64,000 nucleotides of DNA from Chitinophagaceae bacterium (GCA_026415715.1 JAOAGO010000009.1:1-64000); one strand, 5' to 3'. Positions 49,753-58,677 are shown, numbered from the stretch's first letter. Translations and numbers: made by a program. Notes: generated by a model not told the origin, from the sequence alone.

Positions 49753-50268
49753 TTACTCTGTGGTTGCCGGCTCACCCTTTTTTTCTGCATGATGCAGCAA
49801 TGCCGAAATAACCCGTTTTGCGGGAGACTGTAACAATCCGATTACTTCCGCAATCAACTCATTTTTGGTTTTGATTTTTGTTAAAACAGCGAGCTGGTTA
49901 TCTCCGGTATATATTTCACCATTGATAAAGGCTGCTTTCAATAGCGGCTTATCCAGATTGGTTTCTTTCCGAAATGAGCTGATGATTAATGCCGGCTCTT
50001 TCGGATTATCGGAAAACATGAGTGCAGTTACTTTGTGCAGTGCATCATATACTCCGGAATATTTATCATTATCTAGAGATTCCAGCGCCTTCTTGATCAA
50101 CGTATTTTTCGCCACTTTCATTTCAACCTTTTTATTGAAGCAGGCTCTGCGCAACTTATTCACCTGCTCCACTGTTAACGATTCCGTATCGGTAACGTAA
50201 AAGTGGCTGTATTGAGAAAACTTTCCTTTCAGGTATTCTATCACTTCATTTTTCTGTTCTCGGGTCAT
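49753..50268 (-). CDS. rplJ: 50S ribosomal protein L10
   Basis: 171 residues. The N-terminal rRNA-binding part (YLKGKFSQYSHFYVTDTESLTVEQVNKLRRACFNKKVEMKVAKNTLIKKAL) is typical of uL10, which anchors L7/L12 dimers through its C-terminal helix. It lies 111 bases before rplL and 42 bases after rplA. In other bacteria L10-(L12)4 represses this mRNA, and the gaps here are too short to judge a leader. Confidence 0.97.
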   Translation of the reverse strand: MTREQKNEVIEYLKGKFSQYSHFYVTDTESLTVEQVNKLRRACFNKKVEMKVAKNTLIKKALESLDNDKYSGVYDALHKVTALMFSDNPKEPALIISSFRKETNLDKPLLKAAFINGEIYTGDNQLAVLTKIKTKNELIAEVIGLLQSPAKRVISALLHHAEKKGEPATTE

Positions 50269-50310
50269 TGCGAAGAAATTTATTTTAACGGTTGATTTTA
50301 AATGTAATCA

Positions 50311-51006
50311 TTAATGAATAAATGCTTTCGCGTCAATCTTAATTCCGGGACTCATTGTGCTGGCCATGCTTATTCCTTTCAAATACGTGCCTTTGGCAGT
50401 AGCGGGTTTGGCCTTAATAATAGCCTGAATGAGTTCCTGACAGTTTTCCGCAATTTTTTCGGGTGTAAAGCTGACTCTTCCTACCGATGCGTGTACAATA
50501 CCTGCCTTATCTACTTTAAAAGCAATTTTACCACTTTTGATCTCTTTCACTACAGCGCCTACATCATTGCTTACTGTTCCTGTTTTAGGGTTGGGCATCA
50601 AATTTCGGGGCCCCAGAATTTTTCCCAGTTTCCCGATTTTGGGCATGACAGACGGCGTAGCCACAATCACATCCACATCTACCCACCCGCTCTCGATCTT
50701 AGAAATATACTCATCAAGGCCAACATAGTCAGCACCTGCCGTCCTGGCCTCGTCTTCTTTGTCTGGTGTACAAAGCACCAGTACTTTTTTGGTTTTTCCT
50801 GTACCATGCGGAAGGGTAACAGTGCCTCGTATAGCCTGATCGGCTTTTTTGGGATCAACACCCAGACGAACGTGTAAATCCACAGAAGCATCAAACTTAC
50901 AGGTGGTTACCTGCTTAATCAGCTCTGATGCTTCCTTAAGACTATAGGTTTTATTTGTATCAATTTTTGATTCTGCTATTTTTCTTTTTTTACTTTTAAA
51001 AGGCAT
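50311..51006 (-). CDS. rplA: 50S ribosomal protein L1
   Basis: 231 residues. Conserved blocks include [45 protein letters not shown] and GIKIDAKA. It forms the L1 stalk at the E site. Four bases of coding context place it 35 bases after rplK. In many bacteria L1 represses its own operon by binding the L11 leader, and the leader here has hairpins that could be tested. Confidence 0.98.
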   Translation of the reverse strand: MPFKSKKRKIAESKIDTNKTYSLKEASELIKQVTTCKFDASVDLHVRLGVDPKKADQAIRGTVTLPHGTGKTKKVLVLCTPDKEDEARTAGADYVGLDEYISKIESGWVDVDVIVATPSVMPKIGKLGKILGPRNLMPNPKTGTVSNDVGAVVKEIKSGKIAFKVDKAGIVHASVGRVSFTPEKIAENCQELIQAIIKAKPATAKGTYLKGISMASTMSPGIKIDAKAFIH

Positions 51007-51041
51007 CTTATATTATTTTATATTCACCTTTTTAAATTAAT

Positions 51042-51494
51042 TTAATTAGATTTATTTTCCCACGGCGCCTTACCTTCAATGGTAATTCCCATGCTTCTGG
51101 CCGTGCCGGCGATCATTTTCATTGCACTTTCCAGCGTAAAACAATTCAGATCGGGCATTTTATCCTTAGCAATCGCTTCAATTTGTTCCCAGGTTACCTT
51201 ACCTACTTTTTTCCGGTTACTTTGATCTGAGCCTTTTTGTATTTTGGCTGCTTCCATGAGCTGGACCGAGGCGGGTGGGGTTTTTATGATGAAATCAAAA
51301 CTTTTGTCTGAATAAACGGTGATTATAACAGGTAACACTTTACCCATTTTGTCCTGTGTTCTTGCATTGAACTGCTTACAGAACTCCATAATATTGATTC
51401 CTTTGGAACCCAGGGCCGGGCCTATGGGGGGAGCGGGATTAGCCTGACCGCCTTTAACTTGAAGTTTAACGTATCCGATGATTTCTTTAGCCAT
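51042..51494 (-). CDS. rplK: 50S ribosomal protein L11
   Basis: 150 residues. The N-terminal domain ([35 protein letters not shown]) and the rRNA-binding C-terminal domain (GTARSMGI) are standard. It is part of the GTPase-associated centre and needed for RelA activation in bacteria that have it. First gene of the rplK-rplA-rplJ-rplL operon, with its own promoter at 51621-51652 and a leader of about 120 bases. Confidence 0.98.
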   Translation of the reverse strand: MAKEIIGYVKLQVKGGQANPAPPIGPALGSKGINIMEFCKQFNARTQDKMGKVLPVIITVYSDKSFDFIIKTPPASVQLMEAAKIQKGSDQSNRKKVGKVTWEQIEAIAKDKMPDLNCFTLESAMKMIAGTARSMGITIEGKAPWENKSN

Positions 51495-51518
51495 GAGAAA
51501 TTATATTTTGGTTCAAAC

Positions 51519-51597
51519 GACTTTCAGTAAATAGAAAGTCTCCCAAACAAGTCTTAGCGGAATAATATCATTCCTTCACCGTATAGAAATTTACGGT
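51519..51597 (-). other. leader of the L11 operon with two hairpins
   Basis: The untranslated leader of rplK contains a 7-bp stem (51519-51525 with 51534-51540, loop of 8) and a 6-bp stem (51578-51583 with 51592-51597, loop of 8). Either could take part in L1 feedback, which is known for this operon in other bacteria but not shown here. Confidence 0.35.
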
Positions 51598-51620
51598 TTG
51601 TAAAGAGCTGATTGGGGGTG

Positions 51621-51652
51621 CAAAGGTATATGCTTTTTTACAAAATAGCAAA
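51621..51652 (-). promoter_or_regulatory. rplKAJL operon promoter, Bacteroidota type
   Basis: On the minus strand TTTG (51652-51649), 20 bases, then TACCTTTG (51628-51621). It separates the ribosomal protein operon from nusG, which ends at 51739. Confidence 0.75.
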
Positions 51653-51738
51653 ATACCTCAATTAATTTTTTATGTGCAGAGTAGCTAATAGCTGAAAATT
51701 TGAGAATCAACTAATTGTTTTAAACCTAAATGGAAAGC

Positions 51739-52314
51739 TTAACTGAGTTTTTCTACCTGCATGTAATTGAGTTCTACGGGAGTAGAACGACCAAAGATTT
51801 TTACGGTAACTTTTAATTTCTTTTTCTCGTCGTTTACCTCTTCAATTATTCCGTTGAAGTCATTAAAGGGCCCTTCTATGATTTTAATGGTTTCGCCAAC
51901 AATAAAAGGCTCTGCCATGCTTACTCCCGATTCGGCCATTTCATCCATTTTACCTAACATTTTATTGACTTCGGCTTTGCGCAATGCTATCGGTTTATCT
52001 TTTCCCAGAAAATGTATAACGTTGGTGGTATTTTTAATAAAGTCTCTCAATTCATCTGTCAACTTTCCTTCTGCTATTTCAATCATTACATACCCCGGAA
52101 AATAAATTCTTTCCCTGACTACTTTTTTTCCGTTAACTACTTTATATACTTTTTCTACCGGAAGAAACACTTGTTTAACCTGTGTCCATCCCGCTTTAGC
52201 CAGTTCTTTGTCAAGATATTCTTTTACCTTCTTTTCTTTTCCGCTAATCACACGCAAAGCATACCATTTCGTTTCAGGTTGTTGCCCTTTTTCGGTATTA
52301 ACAGCGGGTTCCAT
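51739..52314 (-). CDS. nusG: transcription termination/antitermination protein NusG
   Basis: 191 residues. The NGN domain (WYALRVISGKEKKVKEYLDKEL) spans about 15-115. The KOW domain is at the C-terminus (GPFNDFNGIIEEVNDEKKKLKV). It binds RNA polymerase, and through KOW contacts Rho or ribosomal protein S10. Its start lies 2 bases after the secE stop codon, the conserved pairing. 244 bases separate it from rplK; that gap contains the rplK promoter. Confidence 0.97.
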   Translation of the reverse strand: MEPAVNTEKGQQPETKWYALRVISGKEKKVKEYLDKELAKAGWTQVKQVFLPVEKVYKVVNGKKVVRERIYFPGYVMIEIAEGKLTDELRDFIKNTTNVIHFLGKDKPIALRKAEVNKMLGKMDEMAESGVSMAEPFIVGETIKIIEGPFNDFNGIIEEVNDEKKKLKVTVKIFGRSTPVELNYMQVEKLS

Positions 52315-52316
52315 GT

Positions 52317-52511
52317 TCAGAAAATTAGGTTATAAATAAATTTTAAAGCGCCACCGAGTAAAAAATCCATGACCAAAACGACCAGCGTAATTACCAAAGT
52401 GGCTCCTAAAACTATCATGGTGGATTGCTGTAACTGTTGCCAGGTTGGCCAGCTTACTTTTTCATTTAATTCTTTATATGAGTCTTTAAAATAGTTAATA
52501 ATTTTTTGCAT
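52317..52511 (-). CDS. secE: preprotein translocase subunit SecE
   Basis: 64 residues, the short single-helix form. The amphipathic segment with ELNEKVSWPTWQQLQQSTMIV is the conserved cytosolic helix, followed by one membrane helix (about 34-58). It clamps SecY in the translocon. It precedes nusG by 2 bases and follows tRNA-Trp by about 44 bases. Confidence 0.95.
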   Translation of the reverse strand: MQKIINYFKDSYKELNEKVSWPTWQQLQQSTMIVLGATLVITLVVLVMDFLLGGALKFIYNLIF

Positions 52512-52555
52512 ATAATGATGTTAAAAAAAGAAATATTAAAAACTTACTTCTTTCG

Positions 52556-52626
52556 CACGGGCAGAGAGATTCGAACTCCCATCAACGGTTTTGGAGACCG
52601 CTATTCTGCCATTGAACTATGCCCGT
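52556..52626 (-). tRNA. tRNA-Trp (CCA)
   Basis: 71-base cloverleaf. Acceptor ACGGGCA pairs perfectly with TGCCCGT and the discriminator base is G. The anticodon stem GCGGT/ACCGT-type encloses TCTCCAA with anticodon CCA. The T loop is GTTCGAATC. CCA is not encoded. It lies between tuf and secE, as in many Bacteroidota. Confidence 0.95.
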
Positions 52627-52654
52627 TTGCCGGAGTTTTAAACCTTTTCTTTAT

Positions 52655-52692
52655 AAAGCTAAAAGCTATTAGCAACAACTGCTAACAGCTTT
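52655..52692 (-). terminator. hairpin between tuf and tRNA-Trp
   Basis: A 13-bp stem with one mismatch (52662-52674 with 52680-52692, loop of 5) is followed on the minus strand by a T-rich stretch (TTTTAGCTTT). It could terminate most tuf transcripts or act as a partial attenuator before tRNA-Trp-secE-nusG. Confidence 0.6.
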
Positions 52693-52751
52693 TCGACTTC
52701 TTTTGCAAAGATATTCAATTTTCTTTTGGGAAGAAATGAGAAAATCCCTTT

Positions 52752-53942
52752 TTATTTCAAAATTTCCGTAACCTGTCCGGCGCCTACGGTTCTGCCACCT
52801 TCCCGAATAGCAAACTTTAAACCTTTTTCCATAGCAATTGGCTGAATCAGTCGAACGGTAAGCGTTACATTATCACCGGGCATCACCATTTCTGTTCCGG
52901 CCGGAAGCTCTACTTCACCGGTAACGTCGGTGGTACGGAAGTAAAACTGCGGGCGGTATTTGTTAAAGAAAGGCGTATGTCGTCCTCCTTCTTCTTTGCT
53001 CAGCACGTACACTTCACATTTAAAGTCGGTATGAGGGGTGATGGAACCGGGTTTGCAAATAACCATACCTCTTCGAATCTGATTTTTTTCTATACCTCTT
53101 AAAAGCAAACCTGCATTATCTCCGGCTTCCCCTTCTTCCAGTATTTTCCGGAACATTTCCACGCCGGTAACTGTAGAGGTAAGCGCTTTATCCATCAGTC
53201 CCACAATTTCAACCGGATCGCCTACTTTTACTTTTCCTCTTTCAATTCTTCCGGTAGCAACGGTTCCCCGTCCGGTTATGGAAAAGACGTCTTCAATAGA
53301 CATAAGGAAGGGTTGATCGACAGGGCGAGGCGGCAATGGAATATAATTATCTACGGCATCCATAAGTTCTTCTACTGCTTTAACCCATTTTTCTTCACCG
53401 GCCAAAGCACCTGTTGCGCTTCCTTTAATAATAGGGGTGTTAGCCCCGTCGAATCCATAGAAAGTCAGCAAATCTCTGATTTCCATTTCTACAAGATCCA
53501 GAAGTTCGGGGTCATCTACCAAATCTACTTTATTCATAAAAACAACCATACGGGGTACGCCTACCTGACGAGCCAGCAGGATATGCTCTTTGGTTTGCGG
53601 CATCGGACCATCGGTAGCGGCTACTACCAGAATAGCGCCATCCATCTGTGCAGCTCCGGTAATCATGTTTTTAACATAGTCGGCGTGTCCCGGACAATCC
53701 ACGTGGGCATAGTGGCGGTTTGCTGTCTGATATTCTACATGAGCGGTATTAATGGTAATTCCCCTTTCTTTTTCTTCGGGTGCAGCATCAATTTCATCAT
53801 ATTTTTTTGCTTCCGCTAACCCTTTTTTAGAAAGAATATGAGTGATTGCGGCGGTAAGGGTGGTTTTTCCATGGTCGATGTGACCAATCGTTCCAACGTT
53901 TACGTGAGGTTTTTCCCTTTTAAATGTTTCTTTTGTTGCCAT
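52752..53942 (-). CDS. tuf: translation elongation factor Tu
   Basis: 396 residues. G motifs are intact: GHIDHGKT at about 20-27, [12 protein letters not shown]. Domains II and III are standard and the C-terminus ([15 protein letters not shown]) is complete. It delivers aminoacyl-tRNA to the ribosome. It lies in the tRNA-Thr/Tyr/Gly/Thr-tuf transcript, 113 bases after the second tRNA-Thr. That leader has a small hairpin (53970-53975 with 53984-53989). Confidence 0.99.
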   Translation of the reverse strand: MATKETFKREKPHVNVGTIGHIDHGKTTLTAAITHILSKKGLAEAKKYDEIDAAPEEKERGITINTAHVEYQTANRHYAHVDCPGHADYVKNMITGAAQMDGAILVVAATDGPMPQTKEHILLARQVGVPRMVVFMNKVDLVDDPELLDLVEMEIRDLLTFYGFDGANTPIIKGSATGALAGEEKWVKAVEELMDAVDNYIPLPPRPVDQPFLMSIEDVFSITGRGTVATGRIERGKVKVGDPVEIVGLMDKALTSTVTGVEMFRKILEEGEAGDNAGLLLRGIEKNQIRRGMVICKPGSITPHTDFKCEVYVLSKEEGGRHTPFFNKYRPQFYFRTTDVTGEVELPAGTEMVMPGDNVTLTVRLIQPIAMEKGLKFAIREGGRTVGAGQVTEILK

Positions 53943-54055
53943 TTTTTTTGTTTTTTATATTAAAAATCTTACAGGAGAATTTACCTGTATAAGTAAAAAA
54001 TTTTTTATAACGCACTTACGCAGAAACGCAAGCCTTTTGTTTACTCCGTAAAAAG

Positions 54056-54127
<72 letters not shown>

Positions 54128-54296
54128 CAGTCAAATTTTGTCGGATATGCCTGGTTTAAAGGCATTTACCACAAAAAGAAAGCCGGCAGTATTGCAGCAA
54201 GTAGCACACGGTTTCGTAATCATAACCCTGAAATGTCGGCTCAATCACGGAAACTTTTATTTGTGCACTGCCCTGGCCAGAATTAAAGCTGCTTGG

Positions 54297-54369
54297 AGCG
54301 GAAGACGAGGCTCGAACCCGCGACCTACAGCTTGGAAGGCTGTCGCTCTACCAACTGAGCTACTTCCGC
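54297..54369 (-). tRNA. tRNA-Gly (TCC)
   Basis: 73-base cloverleaf, acceptor GCGGAAG/CTTCCGC. Anticodon loop TTCCAAG gives TCC. Discriminator T, as known for tRNA-Gly. CCA is not encoded. Confidence 0.95.
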
Positions 54370-54502
54370 TTTTGGCTTCTAAATACTGATTTTTTTAAAA
54401 GAGCTTTAAAAAATTAGTAATCAAAAACTTAGTTAAAACTATTCGTTCCGGTATAACTCTTTTCCTACAAATTCCTCTTCTTATATAAAAAAGAGGAACA
54501 GG

Positions 54503-54585
<83 letters not shown>

Positions 54586-54717
54586 ATCAATTGACTTCGA
54601 ACACCTCTTGAACAAATCCTTAGCCGGCCAAATACGCCGTTTTCGAACGAAAACTAAAATAAGCCTTAATTAAATCCGTCATGAACTTTATCTCTGAGTC
54701 TTGACTAAGAACTTCAG

Positions 54718-54790
54718 AGCCACTTGTCGGGATCGAACCAACGACCTACTGATTACAAATCAGTTGCTCTACCAGCTGAGCTAAAGTGGC
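54718..54790 (-). tRNA. tRNA-Thr (TGT)
   Basis: 73-base cloverleaf, acceptor GCCACTT/AAGTGGC. Anticodon stem CTGAT/ATCAG encloses TTGTA-type loop with anticodon TGT. The discriminator reads T. First tRNA of the cluster Thr-Tyr-Gly-Thr ahead of tuf. Confidence 0.95.
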
Positions 54791-54865
54791 AAGTTCAAAA
54801 CCATCGCACAAGCGCCCAAACTGTCATAAATCTCAATAACAAAGATCTTCCCGAATTTGGGGTTG

Positions 54866-54873
54866 CAAAATTA
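54866..54873 (-). promoter_or_regulatory. -7 promoter box of the tRNA-tuf operon
   Basis: On the minus strand TAATTTTG fits TAnnTTTG and lies 75 bases before the first tRNA. The -33 region reads TTTA instead of TTTG at a near-correct distance. Confidence 0.5.
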
Positions 54874-54983
54874 AGGGAATTCTATGATTGTAAAAATTTT
54901 TTAAAAAAAACTTATTGTAATTCTTTACCCCCTGTTTCGGGAATCAGATAAGGCTCATACCCGGAAATCCTGCCCGGGGTTTT

Positions 54984-55283
54984 TCAGGCTGCATTTTTCT
55001 CTTTATGCTTTTTGATTTGCGTAACCAGGGAATCAAATGCATCATCAAATGATTCCTCAAATGATTTACTGGTTGCTTTTACAAAAAATGAATGCTTGGG
55101 TATCTCTAAACGAATTTCTGCCACTTTATCCTTAATGGTGTGCACCACATTATCCAGTTTTAAAAAAACATTAATGCTTATGATTCTTTTTGAAAACTGA
55201 CTGAGTTTTTTTAATTTTTTTTCTACATGAGCAAGCAGCTTCTTATCGGCGCTGAAATGCACGGTATGAATATTCACTCTCAT
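54984..55283 (-). CDS. hpf: ribosome hibernation promoting factor HPF/RaiA family, short form
   Basis: 99 residues from the ATG at 55283 (MRVNIHTVHFSADKKLLAHVEKKLKKL). The block VEIRLEIPKHSFFVKATSKSFEESFDDAFDSLVTQIKKHKEK is typical of the HPF/RaiA fold. It binds the small-subunit decoding site in stationary phase. The short form lacks the C-terminal dimerisation domain. A longer frame to 55358 is not supported by the family. It lies between the tRNA-tuf operon and xerC, a conserved order in Bacteroidota. Confidence 0.88.
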   Translation of the reverse strand: MRVNIHTVHFSADKKLLAHVEKKLKKLSQFSKRIISINVFLKLDNVVHTIKDKVAEIRLEIPKHSFFVKATSKSFEESFDDAFDSLVTQIKKHKEKNAA

Positions 55284-55632
55284 GGCTCTCTGATTTATTT
55301 GGTGAAAAATAATTTTTCGTACAATATAAAAATTGATGTTATTGCAGAAAAATGACACATATCACCGGGTTGGCTGATATTTCCTCAACTTTCAAACATA
55401 CCAAAACCGCAGAATTCAGAATTTTTTTTCCTGAATAATGTAGCCGTAAAACCTGTGACACACATTTTCTGCAAAAATTTTGGAATTCAAAGAACTTATT
55501 TAATAAACGATATAATACTGCGATTTATTTATCAAGCTTCAATAATTTTCTTAAAGACAACGTTTAATGCGCCCCTAAAAATAATATTTTTCAATTTATC
55601 CATTTAAAATATTATGATAATTTATGAGGTAA
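55284..55632. other. AT-rich intergenic region between hpf and the recombinase gene
   Basis: 349 bases with stop codons in all frames and no gene I can support. It is AT-rich with T runs. I see no convincing TAnnTTTG box with a -33 partner, no strong hairpin and no tRNA. It should hold the hpf promoter. Confidence 0.5.
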
Positions 55633-56532
55633 TTAAGGCTTGGGATGATGTTTTTGATGAATTTCTTTAAGTTTTTCAATGGTGTTGTGGGTATATACCT
55701 GAGTAGCGGCCAGACTGGAATGGCCCAGTAGTTCTTTTACGGCATTTAATCCTGCTCCGCGGTTCATCAGGTGAGTGGCAAAAGTATGCCTTAAAATGTG
55801 AGGGCTTTTTTTGTTTAGGGTGGAGAATGCAGATAAATATTGATTTATAATATTCCACACATATTTCGGGTAAAGCGGCTTTCCTTTTTCGGTAACAATC
55901 AGGGTATCTTGCGGATTTTCAAACTTTTTGTTTTTTTCCATAATATAATGCTCTATATGTTGCATCAGATTTTTACTTACCGGGATAATCCGTTCTTTTT
56001 TTCCTTTCCCCAACACTTTTATCTGACATGCCCTGAAATCAACTTGTTTTTCTTTAAGCTGAATCAACTCGCTCAAACGCATTCCCGTTGCGTAAAAAAC
56101 AGCTATCAGCAGCTTTGCATTTGCTTCCTTCCAGCTTCCGGACAAATCCTCCAGCGAATTCAGCATTAACTGAACTTCATTTTCTTTCAAAAACTCCGGA
56201 ATTTTCAGATCAACTTTAGGAGAAATAATTTTATTTAATGGTGAAGATTCAGCGTAATTGTTTTTCAAGCAAAACTTGTAGAATGATTTTAAACATGAAA
56301 TTTTACGATGTATAGACCTTGCCGTAATTCCCTTTTCTTTCAGGGCTGCCATCCAACTTCGCACATGTATATGTTGTATCTCATTTACCGTTAAGCTGCC
56401 ATATTGCGTGTTAATATATTCGGTAAAATCATTCAGGTCATTCCGATATGATATGACGGTATGAGAGGAATATCTTTTTTCGAACGTCAGATAATTCAGA
56501 AAGAGGGAAGTCAGATGGGAAAAAGAATCCAT
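55633..56532 (-). CDS. tyrosine recombinase, XerC/XerD type
   Basis: 299 residues, normal Xer length. An N-terminal SAM-like core-binding domain (about 1-95) is followed by the catalytic domain. The catalytic set is Arg in TGMRLSEL, His and Arg in HILRHTFATHL, His in LLGHSSL and the nucleophile Tyr in TQVYTHN. Xer proteins resolve chromosome dimers at dif. Its place next to rpsU and hpf in a housekeeping cluster suggests XerC rather than a mobile-element integrase. No dif site was identified. Confidence 0.88.
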   Translation of the reverse strand: MDSFSHLTSLFLNYLTFEKRYSSHTVISYRNDLNDFTEYINTQYGSLTVNEIQHIHVRSWMAALKEKGITARSIHRKISCLKSFYKFCLKNNYAESSPLNKIISPKVDLKIPEFLKENEVQLMLNSLEDLSGSWKEANAKLLIAVFYATGMRLSELIQLKEKQVDFRACQIKVLGKGKKERIIPVSKNLMQHIEHYIMEKNKKFENPQDTLIVTEKGKPLYPKYVWNIINQYLSAFSTLNKKSPHILRHTFATHLMNRGAGLNAVKELLGHSSLAATQVYTHNTIEKLKEIHQKHHPKP

Positions 56533-56604
56533 AAAGTTGGAATAAATTACGCTTTACAGTGAGCGTAGCTGCAAAGAAAATGTTCCCTGTTTAATATAGT
56601 GATC

Positions 56605-56796
56605 TCAGACTTTTCCGCTTGCCAGTTTCTGACGATAAATAGCCCGCTGAATTTCATTTCTTCTTTTTACCGATGGCTTGGTGTAAGCCTGGCGTTCTCT
56701 GAGCTGAATTAAAATTTTTGCCTTTTCAAATTTCTTTTTATACTTTTTCAGAGCTTTATCAATGTTTTCGCAATCCTTTGAATCAATAATTAACAT
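56605..56796 (-). CDS. rpsU: 30S ribosomal protein S21
   Basis: 63 residues, highly basic (MLIIDSKDCENIDKALKKYKKKFEKAK, then KPSVKRRNEIQRAIYRQKL). bS21 binds near the 3' end of 16S rRNA and in Bacteroidia helps to hide the anti-Shine-Dalgarno sequence. This gene has a strong Shine-Dalgarno (56808-56815), unlike its neighbours. In Flavobacterium, ribosomes lacking bS21 favour such messages, giving feedback control. It precedes the xerC-type gene by 72 bases. Confidence 0.95.
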   Translation of the reverse strand: MLIIDSKDCENIDKALKKYKKKFEKAKILIQLRERQAYTKPSVKRRNEIQRAIYRQKLASGKV

Positions 56797-56807
56797 ATTA
56801 AATTAAA

Positions 56808-56815
56808 CCTCCTTT
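56808..56815 (-). promoter_or_regulatory. strong Shine-Dalgarno sequence of rpsU
   Basis: On the minus strand AAAGGAGG lies 11 bases before the rpsU ATG. The genes I checked in this window otherwise lack such a motif, so this site stands out and probably serves bS21 autoregulation. Confidence 0.8.
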
Positions 56816-56829
56816 TTTTTTGAGAACCG

Positions 56830-56837
56830 CAAAGTTA
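56830..56837 (-). promoter_or_regulatory. -7 promoter box of rpsU
   Basis: On the minus strand TAACTTTG fits TAnnTTTG. It is 33 bases before the ATG, leaving room for a leader that contains the Shine-Dalgarno. No clean -33 element at 19-20 bases. Confidence 0.5.
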
Positions 56838-56923
56838 AACACAAAATTCTGAAAGCGAAAGCAAAACAAGAAAATTTTATAAATTGCTGAATTTCCGCAA
56901 TTTAGCATTTTAATAATGTTTAT

Positions 56924-57523
56924 ATGTTTACGGGTATTATACAAGCCGTTGGCACAGTCGTTTCAGTTAGTCCTACGGGTAAAAATCTCACGGTGCACAT
57001 CCGCTCCGAACTTTCAGAGCATTTCAGGCCGGATCAGAGTGTAAGTCACGATGGTGTATGCCTGACCGTGGAAAATGTTACAAACGGAATACATCAGGTT
57101 ACCGCGGTTGAGGAAACATTAAAAAAAACCAATTTGCGCTTCTGGAAAGAAGGCACCCTGGTGAATCTTGAACAAAGTCTTCGTCTGCAGGACCGCCTGG
57201 ACGGGCACTGGGTTCAGGGACATGCTGACAGCACGGCGGTTTGTACCAAAAAAAAAGAAAAAAGGGGGAGTTGGGAATTTACGTTCCGGTTTCCGGAAAA
57301 ATTTGCAATATATGTTATCGAAAAAGGATCAATTGCTTTAAATGGCATCAGTTTGACTTGTTTTAACGTGAAAAAAAACAAATTTACCGTGGCTATCATA
57401 CCTTATACATATGATCATACGAATTTGAAGTATCTGAATGAAGGTGATGAAGTAAATGTGGAATTTGATATCCTGGGAAAATATGTCATTAAATTTCTGG
57501 AAAACAGGAAAAAGCTTTTATAA
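56924..57523 (+). CDS. ribE: riboflavin synthase, alpha subunit
   Basis: 199 residues with two tandem lumazine-binding repeats (about 1-95 and 96-195). The start MFTGIIQAVGTV and the second-repeat start LDGHWVQGHAD are diagnostic. It converts two 6,7-dimethyl-8-ribityllumazine molecules into riboflavin. It stands alone without other rib genes. An IS481-type element begins about 20 bases after its stop codon, so its 3' flank is disturbed but the gene is intact. Confidence 0.95.
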   Translation: MFTGIIQAVGTVVSVSPTGKNLTVHIRSELSEHFRPDQSVSHDGVCLTVENVTNGIHQVTAVEETLKKTNLRFWKEGTLVNLEQSLRLQDRLDGHWVQGHADSTAVCTKKKEKRGSWEFTFRFPEKFAIYVIEKGSIALNGISLTCFNVKKNKFTVAIIPYTYDHTNLKYLNEGDEVNVEFDILGKYVIKFLENRKKLL

Positions 57524-57533
57524 ATTGTAATAG

Positions 57534-58613
57534 TTACGACTTAATCTGACAGTTGTGGTGTTTTTGATGGTTTGAAAATTTTGTTTCAAGCATCTTTTCT
57601 TTAGCCAAATATAGTGAATCTTTAAATGTTTGCATGGGAGTTTTTCCAAAACAATATTTTCCACTGTGGGTTCTTTCTTCGTTGTAGGCCGCTATCCAAT
57701 CATCTAAATCGTTTTGCAAATCTTCTATGGAATGATACATTTTTCTGCGAAAGGCAACGGCATAAAACTCGTTCTGAATGGTACGGTGGAATCGTTCACA
57801 GTTGCCAATGGTCTGCGGGCTTCGGGCCTTTGTTTTGGAGTGTTCTATAGCTTCTAAAGCTAAATAGAGTTCATACTCGTGATATTCGGGCTTACCACAA
57901 TATTCGGTACCTCTATCGGTCAAAATACGCAGTAGCGGTATTTGATATTCTTCAAAGAAAGGCAACACTTTATCATTGAGGAAATCGGCTGCCGTGATGG
58001 CGTTCTTGTGATCATACAGTTTGGCAAAAGCCACCTTGGTATAAGTGTCAAGGAAGGTTTGCTGATACATTCTGCCTACGCCTTTGATGTTGCCTACGTA
58101 GTAGGTGTCCTGTGCGCCCAGATAGCCCGGATGTTCCGTTTCGATTTCACCTTGTGCCTCTTGCTTTTCTTTCTTACGTTCCAGGGCTATCAGTTGGGCT
58201 TCGGTGAGGATACCGCCTTCTTGGGCGACTTTCACCTCCAGCGCTTTGAGACGCTTGGCGAACGTCTCCAGGTCATGCCGTAACCATACGCAACGTACCC
58301 CTCAAGGAGAAATAAATATCCCTTTCTTTTTCAATTCGTTTGATACGCGAAGCTGCCCCAAAGCCGGATTATCAAAGGTCATTTGTACCACGGCTTGCTC
58401 TATGTGCTCTTTGATTCTGTTTTTCAGGTTGGGCTTCTTTCGGCTTACTTCCCGCAGGGCTATTTCGCCTCCCAAATCGTACATCTGTTTGATGCGATAG
58501 AAACTATCGCGGCTATAACCCATCACTTTGCATGCTTGGGATACGTTTCCTAATTGTTCTGCTCATTTTAGCAGTCCTACTTTTGTTTTGATTAGTTTTG
58601 TTTCGGTGTTCAT
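57534..58613 (-). pseudogene. IS481-family transposase with two in-frame TGA codons
   Basis: Reading from the ATG at 58613 gives one continuous frame of about 359 codons in three pieces, broken by TGA at codon 17 (58563-58565) and codon 104 (58302-58304). The N-terminal part is an HTH domain (KVMGYSRDSFYRIKQMYDLGG, then NPALGQLRVSNELKKKG). The C-terminal part is the DDE/rve integrase core ([30 protein letters not shown], and a region around [19 protein letters not shown]). The second TGA sits where relatives have Gly, and the first where they have Leu. The frame runs through the end repeat and stops 8 bases outside the element. Not active unless suppressed. Confidence 0.85.
57544..57554 (+). 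repeat. left terminal inverted repeat of the IS481 element
   Basis: ATCTGACAGTT, matched by its reverse complement at 58667-58677. Confidence 0.75.
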
Positions 58614-58616
58614 TTT

Positions 58617-58630
58617 TGACAGTTATGGTG
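58617..58630 (+). repeat. internal copy of the IS end motif in direct orientation
   Basis: TGACAGTTATGGTG matches 13 of 14 bases of TGACAGTTGTGGTG at 57547-57560, in the same orientation. It lies between the transposase start and the right end and forms, with the right repeat, a local inverted repeat. Confidence 0.6.
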
Positions 58631-58666
58631 TTATGGAATTTAATTTAAAACTTAAATTTATAATCA

Positions 58667-58677
58667 AACTGTCAGAT
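58667..58677 (-). repeat. right terminal inverted repeat of the IS481 element
   Basis: AACTGTCAGAT, the exact reverse complement of 57544-57554. Confidence 0.75.

Larger units (their letters stand above)
57544..58677 (-). mobile_element. IS481-family insertion sequence, inactivated
   Basis: About 1134 bases, the usual size for the family. Terminal inverted repeats of 11 bases are perfect (57544-57554 and 58667-58677). It carries only the broken transposase, on the minus strand. I see no clear target-site duplication. It lies between ribE and the acyltransferase gene and marks the start of an accessory stretch. Confidence 0.8.

Noticed and set aside
55284-55632. Possible small RNA or attachment site next to the recombinase gene
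   Set aside because: No stable hairpins, no repeats and no promoter pair; the recombinase is of the housekeeping Xer type.
58302-58565. TGA recoded as an amino acid in the IS transposase
   Set aside because: Other genes in the window use TGA as a true stop (for example the oxidoreductase with its ATGA overlap), and the two TGA sites replace different residues.
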